From JANXXV01 sp038200305 (lineage in GTDB: Bacteria > Acidobacteriota > Terriglobia > Bryobacterales > Bryobacteraceae), in the NCBI GenBank assembly GCA_038200305.1, contig JBBPYD010000131.1:1-17582 (forward strand): DNA of 17,582 nt. The letters run 5' to 3'. The notes under the pieces were generated by a model. That model saw only the letters and a list, made by a program, of their open reading frames with translations. It did not search any database and had not been told where the DNA came from. The translations under genes and the position numbers were made by a program. Shown piece by piece: positions 7,293 to 14,324 of the stretch. Every line of letters starts with the position of its first letter. The stretch's first letter is position 1.

Positions 7293-9004
7293 TGAAACGG
7301 AGTCTGACTAGAAGATCGTTCTTGGCTGCAACCGGGGCGCACGCCCTTCGTTCGCCGCTGCTGCGGGCCGACGTGAAGGCCCATCGGGGTTTTGAGGACA
7401 TCACGCGCAAAGCCGGGGTAAACTTCACCCACAGCGCCGGTCGGACCTCTCAGAAGTATCTGCCCGAATCCATGGGTGCCGGTGTGGCCATGCTGGACTA
7501 TAACAATGACGGACTGCTCGATCTCTTTTTTGTTAACGGCGCTGCCTTGCAAGATCCCATGCTCCCGGGCGGGAAACCCGACAAATCCGCCCCTCGCTAC
7601 TGGAACCGTTTGTTCCAGAATAAAGGGGACGGCACTTTTGCCGATGTAACCGAAACTGCTGGACTGCGGGGCGATGGTTACGGCATGGGTGTGGCGGTAG
7701 GGGACTTCAACAACGACGGTTTCGCCGATTTATACGTCACAAGCGTGGGCCGCAACGCTCTGTACCGCAACAATGGCGATGGCACGTTCAGCGATGTGAC
7801 AGAAAAAGCCGGCGTAGCCTGTAGCGGTTGGTCCACTGGCGCATGCTTCGTGGATTATGATCGCGACGGGCGCCTGGACCTGATCGTTGCACGATACTTG
7901 GATTGGGATTTCGCGCAGAATCAATATTGCGGCGAGCACCGGTCAGGTTACCGCGCTTACTGCCACCCTGATCAGTTTAAGCCCACCACACACGTCCTCT
8001 ATCACAACAACGGTGACGGAACATTCACTGACATGTCAAAGACCTCGGGGCTTGGCGTGGTTCCATCAAAGGGCCTGGGTACTGCAGTCAACGATTTTGA
8101 CCGAGATGGATGGCCTGATATCGCGATAGCGAACGATTCCTTCCCGCAGCAACTCTTTCGCAATAATCGGGACGGCACGTTTTCAGAGGTTGCGACTGAA
8201 ATGGGCCTCGGCTATGACGAGGACGGAAAGACCTTTGCGGGAATGGGCATCGATTTCGCCGACTACGATAATGACGGGTTTCCTGATGTGTTCATCAATG
8301 CCTTGGCTCACCAACGCTATGCTCTTTTCCAGAATCGAAATGGCAGTGCATTCGATTATGTGTCAGGCTCGACCAATATGGCCAGTATCTCGACGCTGCA
8401 CTCCGGATGGGGGGCGAAGTTCATCGACTACGACAATGATGGGTGGAAGGATTTGTTCGTCGTACAAGGTCACGTGATGGACAATATCGAATTGACCCAA
8501 CCATCTGTCCACTACCGGGAACCGATGTTGCTGATTCGCAATCGTGGAGGCAAATTCGACGATGTATCTCGGCAAAGCGGTCCCGTGTTCAACATCGCTC
8601 TGGCCGCCCGGGGTGCAGCGTTCGGTGATCTGAACAATGACGGCTGGGTTGATGTAGCTATTAATTGCAATGATGGCCCTGCATTGGTTGTACTGAACCG
8701 GGGAGGAAACGGTAATCACTGGCTAGGCGTGAACACTGTTGGAACTCGGAGCAATCGCGACGGGATAGGCGCCCGAGTCCGGGTCATCGCGGAGTCAGGT
8801 TTTGAACAACACGGGTTCGTAAGCACGGCAGGCAGTTATCTGTCGGCTAGCGACAAACGTCTGCATTTCGGTCTGGGCCAGGATAGGAGGGCTCGGCTTG
8901 TTGAGATCACTTGGCCAAGTGGTCTGATTCAGAGGGTCAACGATATCGCAGCTGATCGGGTGCTTACCGTGAAGGAGCCTGAGTCGCAGCCTAAATATGA
9001 TTAG
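7292..9004 (+). CDS. FG-GAP/VCBS-repeat protein with C-terminal ASPIC/UnbV domain, Tat signal
   Basis: This 570-residue extracytoplasmic beta-propeller-like protein opens with a Tat leader (TRRSFLAATGA at residues 6-16). At least seven calcium-binding loops of the D-x-(D/N)-x-D-G-x-x-D type follow, at residues 69, 138, 188, 268, 324, 379 and 446 (for example DYDNDGFPD). An ASPIC/UnbV domain (PF07593 type) closes the protein (about 475-560, with NHWLGV, GIGARVRV, LHFGLG and WPSG). The domain is widespread in Acidobacteria and its function is unclear. TTG at 7292 is chosen because it is the only start giving a complete Tat signal and because it fits the -10 box. The stop overlaps the start of the next, paralogous gene by eight bases. 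Confidence 0.92.
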   Translation: MKRSLTRRSFLAATGAHALRSPLLRADVKAHRGFEDITRKAGVNFTHSAGRTSQKYLPESMGAGVAMLDYNNDGLLDLFFVNGAALQDPMLPGGKPDKSAPRYWNRLFQNKGDGTFADVTETAGLRGDGYGMGVAVGDFNNDGFADLYVTSVGRNALYRNNGDGTFSDVTEKAGVACSGWSTGACFVDYDRDGRLDLIVARYLDWDFAQNQYCGEHRSGYRAYCHPDQFKPTTHVLYHNNGDGTFTDMSKTSGLGVVPSKGLGTAVNDFDRDGWPDIAIANDSFPQQLFRNNRDGTFSEVATEMGLGYDEDGKTFAGMGIDFADYDNDGFPDVFINALAHQRYALFQNRNGSAFDYVSGSTNMASISTLHSGWGAKFIDYDNDGWKDLFVVQGHVMDNIELTQPSVHYREPMLLIRNRGGKFDDVSRQSGPVFNIALAARGAAFGDLNNDGWVDVAINCNDGPALVVLNRGGNGNHWLGVNTVGTRSNRDGIGARVRVIAESGFEQHGFVSTAGSYLSASDKRLHFGLGQDRRARLVEITWPSGLIQRVNDIAADRVLTVKEPESQPKYD

Positions 9005-10751
9005 CCGCCGAAAGATGGTTGCCACACTAGCCGGTGTGGCGGTCAATGGCTTGGGCCAGGGCGTATCCACTCGCGGGGTGAAACCACAGCCGCTGGGGAA
9101 GCCATCAGGCCGGCCGTTCCTGGCGCACTTTACCGATGTGGCCCGCGAAGCGGGCCTTACGGCCCCAATCATCTACGGCGGCACGGATCACAAGAGCTAT
9201 ATCATCGAGGTTGTCGGTTGCGGCGTCGCGTTTATCGACTACGACAACGACGGCTGGCCGGACCTCTTCGTTCTCAGCGGAACCCGGCTGGAAGGAGCGC
9301 CGCCCGGAACCACGAATCGGCTATACAAGAACAATCGCGACGGCACGTTCAGGGATGTTACCGCTAAGGCGGGACTCGTCCGGACCGGTTGGGCCTCGGC
9401 GGTCACCGTCGGTGATTACGATAACGACGGCTTCGAAGACATGTTCGTCACTTACTACGGCCACAACGTTCTCTACCACAACAACGGGGACGGCACGTTT
9501 ACGGATGTTACCGAACAGGCGGGCTTGCGGCAGACTGCAACGCGTTATGGGTCCGGTTGCACATGGATAGACTATAATCGCGATGGTCACCTTGACCTAT
9601 TCGTGGCCACCTACCTGGACACGACACTCGAACAGCTGCCCAAGCCTGGGCAAAATACGGACTGTACTTGGAAGGGGATCCCGGTGAACTGCGGGCCACG
9701 AGGTTTGCCAACAGGCTTCGTCCAACTGTTCCGCAACAAGGGCGATGGAACCTTCGTGGACGTGAGCGAGGGGTCCGGTGTGGCAGCAGCGCGAGGCAGT
9801 TACCCCATGACCGCAGTGGCGGCGGATTTCGATGATGATGGCTGGCCGGATATCTACGTTGCTTGTGACTCTAAGCCGAGCTTTCTTTTCCGTAACAAGC
9901 ATGATGGCACGTTCAGCGAAGAGGGCTTGGAGCGCGGGGCGGCTCTCAGCGAGGATGGTATGGAGCAGGCGGGTATGGGGATTGGTATTGGTGATTACCG
10001 GCTCCACGGCAGCCTCGACCTGTTCAAGACCCACTTCGCCGATGATACGAGCATCTTGTATCTCAACGATGGAAAAGGGAATTTCGACGACGTAACAATC
10101 CGCGCGGGATTGGGAGTTGAAACAAGGTACGTAGGCTGGGGCGCTGGGATTTTTGACTTAGATAACGACGGCCTCCCCGATATTTTTATAGTTACCGGAA
10201 GTGTTTACCCCGAAGTCGAGCGGCAGTTACCCACTTATCCCTTCAAGACACCGCGGCTCATATTCCGTAACCTCGGTGAGGGGAAATTCGAGGAGCTGAT
10301 CGAGGAAGCGGGCCCCGGAATTCTCGCTGCTCATTCTAGCCGCGGCTGCGCATTTGGCGACTTTGATAACGACGGGGACATTGACGTGCTCGTGATGAAC
10401 ATGAATGAACCCCCGTCGCTGCTTCGCAACGACGTCTCGGGCCATCATCATTGGTTGAAGGTTTGGCTCATCGGCACAAAATCGAATCGTAGCGCGATTG
10501 GCTCGCGTGTGCTTGCGAAGTATGGTGCCCGACGCCAGGTACAAGAGGTGATCGCGCAATCGAGCTTCTACTCCGCAAATGACCGGCGCTTACACTTCGG
10601 GCTTGGAGCAGTCGCTGTGGCCGATCTCACCATCCGGTGGACGAACGGGGCCGTTGAAAACATTCCAAACGTTGCCGCCGACCAATTTATCACGATTCGC
10701 GAAGGCGAAGGCATTGTTCAGAAAACACCACCGCGAATGGGCCGGTCCTGA
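8997..10751 (+). CDS. Second FG-GAP/VCBS-ASPIC protein, Tat-like signal
   Basis: This 584-residue protein is a paralogue of the preceding one, with the same layout. A short leader carries S-R-R-K-M (residues 3-7), a plausible but weak Tat motif. Calcium-type loops follow (near 81, 140, 192, 278, 387 and 455, such as DYDNDGWPD and DFDNDGDID), then a C-terminal ASPIC domain (about 484-568, with HHWLKVWLIGTKSNRSAIG, LHFGLG and IRWTNG). ATG 8997 overlaps the upstream TAG (ATGATTAG), so the pair is probably translated together. Identity between the two is clearest in the loops and the ASPIC domain, consistent with an old tandem duplication. The region after the stop is degraded sequence, so the gene probably ends the transcription unit. 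Confidence 0.92.
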   Translation: MISRRKMVATLAGVAVNGLGQGVSTRGVKPQPLGKPSGRPFLAHFTDVAREAGLTAPIIYGGTDHKSYIIEVVGCGVAFIDYDNDGWPDLFVLSGTRLEGAPPGTTNRLYKNNRDGTFRDVTAKAGLVRTGWASAVTVGDYDNDGFEDMFVTYYGHNVLYHNNGDGTFTDVTEQAGLRQTATRYGSGCTWIDYNRDGHLDLFVATYLDTTLEQLPKPGQNTDCTWKGIPVNCGPRGLPTGFVQLFRNKGDGTFVDVSEGSGVAAARGSYPMTAVAADFDDDGWPDIYVACDSKPSFLFRNKHDGTFSEEGLERGAALSEDGMEQAGMGIGIGDYRLHGSLDLFKTHFADDTSILYLNDGKGNFDDVTIRAGLGVETRYVGWGAGIFDLDNDGLPDIFIVTGSVYPEVERQLPTYPFKTPRLIFRNLGEGKFEELIEEAGPGILAAHSSRGCAFGDFDNDGDIDVLVMNMNEPPSLLRNDVSGHHHWLKVWLIGTKSNRSAIGSRVLAKYGARRQVQEVIAQSSFYSANDRRLHFGLGAVAVADLTIRWTNGAVENIPNVAADQFITIREGEGIVQKTPPRMGRS

Positions 10752-10776
10752 CCGTTTGATTGAGCTCAATTCTCAC

Positions 10777-10915
10777 GGCTCTGGTGCAAACTCGCGGAGT
10801 GTCGGATAATCGCGGAATGACTTCAGCGGCATCCGTTGCCGATCTGTTCAAGGGTCGGCAGTTCGATCAAGAAATTATCGTTTTGTGCGTTCGATGGTAT
10901 TTGCAGTACAACGGC
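10777..10915 (+). mobile_element. IS6-family insertion sequence remnant (left end and transposase N-terminus)
   Basis: GGCTCTGGTGCAAA at 10777-10790 closely resembles the terminal inverted repeats of IS6-family elements, known from IS6100 and IS26. An ATG at 10817 then opens the typical transposase N-terminus: residues 11-31 read FKGRQFDQEIIVLCVRWYLQ, close to the conserved start of IS6 transposases. After about 31 codons the similarity stops and the frame runs into sequence belonging to an antisense tannase scrap, so the DDE core and the right inverted repeat are gone. It is a one-ended, inactive relic. The exact right boundary is uncertain by about ten bases. Confidence 0.7.
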
Positions 10916-10918
10916 AAC

Positions 10919-11060
10919 GTACACCTTGCGCGCCGCCTCTACTTGAGCCGCGGTCAGGCAATCCGGACCCGTCCGCGCCGCGGCACAGCATGACTCCGGG
11001 ATCGAACTTACATCGCGTGGGGTCCTCAATGGATCCGTCCTTCAGCCCATCGGTCGCGTC
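10919..11060 (-). pseudogene. Tannase/feruloyl-esterase family fragment, frameshifted
   Basis: Read on the minus strand, 11060 to about 10966 gives DATDGLKDG, IEDPTRCKFDP and LCRGADG, and then in a shifted frame PDCLTAAQVEAARKVY. Together these match the order of conserved motifs in tannase and feruloyl esterases (PF07519 type), secreted enzymes that hydrolyse phenolic esters. One inserted base near 10962-10966 breaks the frame, a stop lies upstream in frame, and the 3' side ends at the IS6 remnant. Only about 47 codons of a protein normally near 500 residues remain. Family recognition rests on motif memory, not on a search. Confidence 0.6.
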
Positions 11061-11238
11061 GCGAAGGCGGGATGTGGGCGGCGGGATCCTTCATGCCGAA
11101 ACCAAGTGTGGTGTAAGACCGCCAACAACTATACGAATTCAGATGTTAATCGGATTACAGATTTGAACGGGTAAAGGAAATCCCTGCCTGGAATTCTGAT
11201 AGGGCAGTAGGAAGCTTGGGCGAATGGCTGCGCGCCCA

Positions 11239-11316
11239 CGTTTGTCCGAACCCCTGAGGTTCGTCTTGTCAGTGAAGTTTGTTGTGTCGACTACCAGTGT
11301 ATTTCCATCCCACCGG
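11239..11316 (-). pseudogene. Fragment of an acidobacterial secreted-protein family (DTTNF motif)
   Basis: The minus strand reads RWDGNTLVVDTTNFTDKTNL followed by RGSDK. The core W-x-G-x-T-L-V-V-D-T-T-N-F is a hallmark I associate with a large family of uncharacterised secreted proteins common in Acidobacteria and some Proteobacteria. A stop lies a few codons before the tryptophan and similarity ends after about 26 codons, so this is a relic. No function can be given. Confidence 0.45.
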
Positions 11317-11447
11317 CCAGCCGTTCAAAAGGAGTAATGGTGGCTTTCGTCCATGTTAGTCACACTGCCTTGGTCAAATCGAAATCCTGTCCAGATCGGT
11401 CTCCTTTGGGAACGTGCGAGGGCGCGGACACTCCCTAATCAATACGC

Positions 11448-11846
11448 TTAGTCCTGTGAGAGTACCTGGATGATCGGGCATCCCTTCGCTGGCTCTCCGC
11501 CGTCGCACTGCTGGACGAGACTGGCCAGTGCCTGCCGCATTGCTGTCAGGTCTGTCAGCTTCCGGTCGATTAGGTCCACCTTGTGGGCGGCCAGGGCGCG
11601 GGTTTCCGCACACGCGCAGGCCTCCTCCAGATGCAACAACCCGGCCACTTCCTCCAGCGTGAAGCCAAGGGCTTGCGCCCGCTTGATGAAGCGGAGTGTC
11701 TTCACCATCTCAGCCGGATACCGCCTATAGCCGCTCATCGGCTTGGCAGGTTCACCCAGCAGCCCCCGCCGCTGATAGTAACGGATGGTTTCGACATTCA
11801 CCCCGGCCAGCTTCGCCACGCTGCCGATCGTCAATTCCTTGTGCAT
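11448..11846 (-). CDS. merR: MerR, Hg(II)-responsive transcriptional regulator
   Basis: This 132-residue MerR-family dimer represses mer transcription without mercury and activates it by untwisting the promoter when Hg(II) binds. The N-terminal winged helix (about residues 5-75) contains TIGSVAKLAGVNVETIRYYQ and the RRY wing; a long dimerisation helix follows (about 84-114). The three mercury ligands of Tn501/Tn21 MerR (C82, C117, C126) correspond to C79, C114 and C123 here with identical spacing (35 and 9 residues). An additional C77 makes a C-A-C pair. The start at 11846 has GAGG eight bases upstream. The gene is divergent from the mer structural genes and reads away from the shared operator. 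Confidence 0.95.
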   Translation of the reverse strand: MHKELTIGSVAKLAGVNVETIRYYQRRGLLGEPAKPMSGYRRYPAEMVKTLRFIKRAQALGFTLEEVAGLLHLEEACACAETRALAAHKVDLIDRKLTDLTAMRQALASLVQQCDGGEPAKGCPIIQVLSQD

Positions 11847-11857
11847 AAAAAAACCTC

Positions 11858-11889
11858 TTGATTCCGTACCATAGTACGGAGTTTAGACT
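11858..11889 (+). promoter_or_regulatory. mer operator/promoter
   Basis: The -35 TTGATT lies at 11858-11863 and TAGACT, the likely -10, at 11884-11889, separated by 20 bases. This is longer than the usual 17 and typical of MerR-family promoters that need DNA distortion. Between them sits a perfect 7-4-7 dyad, TCCGTAC-CATA-GTACGGA (11863-11880), closely matching the Tn501/Tn21 mer operator. merR starts 12 bases to the left on the opposite strand, so MerR bound here should also control its own gene. Confidence 0.88.
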
Positions 11890-11915
11890 GGAATCAAGAA
11901 CAAGGAGAACGAGGC

Positions 11916-12023
11916 ATGACCTCAGGAAATTCAAAGACAGGGTTGATTGCGGCAGTGTTGGCCGCCATGGCGTTGGCGGTATGCTGTGCCGGGCCGCTCG
12001 TGCTGCAGGCTCTCGGGAAATAA
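11916..12023 (+). CDS. 35-residue Cys-Cys membrane peptide, first gene of the mer operon
   Basis: This small protein is not one I recognise as a named mer gene. It has a good ribosome site (AAGGAG, GGAG eight bases before the ATG) and is the first reading frame after the mer promoter. Residues 9-33 form one hydrophobic helix, GLIAAVLAAMALAVCCAGP and onwards, with vicinal cysteines C23-C24 followed by A-G-P-L-V-L. The next gene, merT, has the same motif in its first helix (CCLGPLVLV), so this looks like a stand-alone copy of MerT helix 1. The stop is eight bases before the merT start. Possible roles are an extra Hg(II) relay or MerT partner in the inner membrane; a decayed MerT duplicate is the alternative. 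Confidence 0.62.
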   Translation: MTSGNSKTGLIAAVLAAMALAVCCAGPLVLQALGK

Positions 12024-12031
12024 GGTGGCGC

Positions 12032-12418
12032 ATGAATAAGTTATTGGAGTCGGAGAAAGCGAAACCCGTGTCTGAACCGCAAAACAGCCGGGGTATCCTG
12101 GTTTTCGGCGGCCTCGCGGCGATTCTTGCTTCGACATGCTGCCTCGGGCCGCTCGTCTTGGTGATGCTCGGCTTCAGCGGTGCCTGGATCGCCAATCTGA
12201 CGGTACTCGAACCTTATCGTCCGCTCTTTATAGGCGCGGCGCTCCTTGCCCTCTTCTTCGCATACCGGCGCATTTTCCGGCCGGCGCAAGCCTGCAAGCC
12301 GGACGAGGTCTGCGCCATTCCGCAAGTCAAGGCGACCTACAAGATGATTTTTTGGGGTGTGTCGGCGCTGGTCGTGATCGCGCTTGCGTTCCCTTATGTT
12401 CTACCGCTGTTTTACTGA
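12032..12418 (+). CDS. merT: MerT, mercuric ion transport membrane protein
   Basis: This 128-residue inner-membrane protein takes Hg(II) from periplasmic MerP and passes it to MerA. Three hydrophobic segments lie at about 21-48, 62-80 and 104-126. The first carries the metal-binding pair C36-C37 (STCCLGPLV). The cytoplasmic loop carries C88 and C94, six residues apart as in Tn21 MerT (C76, C82). It is about 12 residues longer than Tn21 MerT owing to a polar N-terminus. The frame is open upstream to 11858, but ATG 12032 follows AAGGTGG and the other start would overlap the preceding small gene. merP begins 15 bases after its stop. Confidence 0.95.
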   Translation: MNKLLESEKAKPVSEPQNSRGILVFGGLAAILASTCCLGPLVLVMLGFSGAWIANLTVLEPYRPLFIGAALLALFFAYRRIFRPAQACKPDEVCAIPQVKATYKMIFWGVSALVVIALAFPYVLPLFY

Positions 12419-12433
12419 AGAGGAGAAACCCTC

Positions 12434-12718
12434 GTGAAGAAACTAATTAGTGCAATCGCCCTGACGCTGGCTTGTTGCAGCGTTCCCGTGTTGGCCGCTA
12501 CGAAGACCACCACCCTGTCGGTACCTGGCCTTACCTGCGCGTCCTGTCCGATCACGGTCAAGAAGGCGCTGGACAAAGTCGAAGGCGTCGAGAAAATCGA
12601 GGTGAGCTTGGAGAAGAAGGAAGCAGTGGTCACCTTCGATGACGCCAAGACCAACGTAAAAGCCTTGATGGAAGCCACCAAGAACGCGGGCTATCCTTCT
12701 TCCCTCGTGAAAAGGTAA
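12434..12718 (+). CDS. merP: MerP, periplasmic mercury-binding protein
   Basis: This 94-residue heavy-metal-associated (HMA) protein scavenges Hg(II) in the periplasm and delivers it to MerT. A signal peptide covers about residues 1-21 (LTLACCSVPVLA). The mature domain contains the metal loop GLTC35-A-S-C38PITVKKAL, close to GMTCAACPITVKK of classical MerP, and the VEGVEKIEVSLEKKEAVVTFDD segment typical of HMA folds. The start is GTG 12434 with AGGAG nine bases upstream. The Cys-Cys inside the signal peptide is unusual but should be removed on cleavage. Confidence 0.95.
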   Translation: MKKLISAIALTLACCSVPVLAATKTTTLSVPGLTCASCPITVKKALDKVEGVEKIEVSLEKKEAVVTFDDAKTNVKALMEATKNAGYPSSLVKR

Positions 12719-12772
12719 GCACGACACCGCAAGTGGTGCGCTGTTGAACCAAAAAACATTGGAGTTTGAGGA

Positions 12773-14230
12773 ATGTCGGATTGCTGTTCAGTAGAAGAAG
12801 CGCCGCCACTGCATCAACAGAGCGCGGACAGGAAGCCGGACATCCTCATCATCGGGGTCGGGTCGGCTGCATTCTCCGCCGCGATCACAGCGGCCGAAAG
12901 TGGCGCGCGGGTCATGATGGCCGGAGAGGGCACTATCGGCGGCACCTGCGTGAATGTCGGCTGCGTGCCATCCAAAACGCTGATCCGCGCCATGGAAGCC
13001 GTCCATGACGGTAAAACAACGGACAGGTTCGATGGAGTAAAAGGTGTATCCAGCATATTCAACTGGAAAGCTCTTGTGCAGCAGAAGCAGGCCCTCGTCG
13101 ATAGCCTCCGCAAAGCTAAATACGAAGACCTCCTCCTGGAATACCCGAACATCTCCAACGTGAAGGGCCGCGGCCGGTTTACCGGCAACCGCACCGAAGT
13201 GGAGGTTAACGGCGTTCTGTACCACCCGAAGAAGGTCATCCTGGCAACGGGGTCTTCCCCGGCGCTGCCGCCCATCAACGGCATCCAGAGCGTGCCGGTG
13301 CTGGACAGCACGAAGGCGCTGGAACTGGAGAAATTGCCGGAATCGCTCCTGGTGATCGGGGGCGGCATTATTGGCGTTGAACTGGGCCAGATGTTTGCGC
13401 GTGCCGGCGTGAAGGTGACAATTTGCTGTCGCAGCCGCCTGTTGCCGGACGCGGAGCCCGAGGTCAGCGAGGCGCTGGCGGAGTATCTGCGCCAGGAAGG
13501 CGTCACTGTCTGCCAAGGCGTCGGATACCAGAAAATCGAACAGGGCGGCAAAGGCATCGCGCTCACCTGTGAGACGCCGGACGGGGAACGGGTCATGGAA
13601 GCCGAGCAGGTTCTGGCCGCAACCGGTCGCAAGCCGAATACGAAGAACCTTCATCTCGAAAAGGTCGGCATCGCTCTGAACGGCAACGGCGGCATTGCGG
13701 TGAACGAATACATGCAGACCAGCCACCCGGATGTGTACGCCGTGGGCGACGTGACGGGGCAGGACATGTTCGTCTACATGGCCGCCTATGGCGGCAAGCT
13801 GGCGGCCCAGAACGCGCTGGAGGGCAACAAGCATCGGTACAGCAACGAAGCCATGCCATCGGTCGTATTCACCGATCCCCAGGTGGCCACGGGGGGGCTG
13901 ACTGAGGCTGAAGCGAAAGCCAAGGGTCACGATGTCAAGACAAGCCTGATCACGCTCGATAACGTAGCGCGCCACGTCGCGGCTCGCGACACGCGAGGCC
14001 TGATTAAGCTCGTCGCGGACCGTGAGACCGACAAGCTTTTGGGGGCGACCCTCCTGGCGCCTGAAGCGGGTGACAGTATTCAAACGGTGGTTATGGCTTT
14101 GAAAGCCGGCCTGACAACCGAGGAACTCGCGGACACCATCTTCCCGTACCTGACCGCTGTCGAAGGTGTGAAGCTCGCGGCGCAAGCTTTTAGAAAGGAC
14201 GTAAAAAAGCTCTCATGCTGCGCAGGCTAG
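12773..14230 (+). CDS. merA: MerA, mercuric reductase, without NmerA domain
   Basis: This 485-residue cytoplasmic flavoprotein reduces Hg(II) to volatile Hg(0) with NADPH. An FAD-binding motif lies near residue 24 (ILIIGVGSAAFSAA). The redox-active pair is C59-VNVG-C64 (GGTCVNVGCVPSK). The NAD(P) fold is near 190-220 (LLVIGGGIIGVELG), the second FAD motif is VYAVGDV, and the C-terminal dimer domain holds FPYLTAVEG, where tyrosine replaces the His of glutathione reductases as in known MerA. The C-terminal mercury-binding pair is C482-C483 (KLSCCAG). The HMA-type N-terminal domain of many MerAs is absent; instead the protein begins MSDCCS, with C4-C5. GGAG lies about nine bases before the ATG. 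Confidence 0.96.
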   Translation: MSDCCSVEEAPPLHQQSADRKPDILIIGVGSAAFSAAITAAESGARVMMAGEGTIGGTCVNVGCVPSKTLIRAMEAVHDGKTTDRFDGVKGVSSIFNWKALVQQKQALVDSLRKAKYEDLLLEYPNISNVKGRGRFTGNRTEVEVNGVLYHPKKVILATGSSPALPPINGIQSVPVLDSTKALELEKLPESLLVIGGGIIGVELGQMFARAGVKVTICCRSRLLPDAEPEVSEALAEYLRQEGVTVCQGVGYQKIEQGGKGIALTCETPDGERVMEAEQVLAATGRKPNTKNLHLEKVGIALNGNGGIAVNEYMQTSHPDVYAVGDVTGQDMFVYMAAYGGKLAAQNALEGNKHRYSNEAMPSVVFTDPQVATGGLTEAEAKAKGHDVKTSLITLDNVARHVAARDTRGLIKLVADRETDKLLGATLLAPEAGDSIQTVVMALKAGLTTEELADTIFPYLTAVEGVKLAAQAFRKDVKKLSCCAG

Positions 14231-14324
14231 AGTGGGCGGTGCGGTCATATCGCGGCCCTTCCTTGCGGGACAGCGGCCGTCTCTGATGAGAATGTGTTTA
14301 GCAGGTTTCTGAACAAGGTGAAGC

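Larger units (their letters stand above)
10752..11447. other. Gene graveyard between ASPIC cluster and mer operon
   Basis: This stretch of about 700 bases has no intact gene. It holds an IS6-family left end, an antisense tannase/feruloyl-esterase fragment and an antisense fragment of another secreted-protein family, each listed separately. In 11061-11238 and 11317-11447 I see no recognisable gene, tRNA or terminator. The mixture of unrelated scraps on both strands is what a site of repeated insertion and deletion leaves behind. Confidence 0.7.

Noticed and set aside
11858..12031. Extended MerT start at 11858
   Set aside because: That frame begins inside the mer promoter and overlaps the small Cys-Cys gene, while ATG 12032 has its own ribosome site.
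12719..12772. Possible terminator hairpin between merP and merA (CACC-GCAAGT-GGTG)
   Set aside because: The stem has only four pairs and no T run follows; the genes are expected to be one operon.
12788..14185. A 465-codon open frame antisense to merA
   Set aside because: merA itself is unmistakable with all catalytic motifs; the antisense frame shows no domain, no ribosome site, and is a by-product of high-GC codon usage.
14231..14324. GC-rich inverted CGGCC/GGCCG segments behind merA as terminator
   Set aside because: Stem pairing is short, the loop is long and no T run follows, so I cannot support a terminator.
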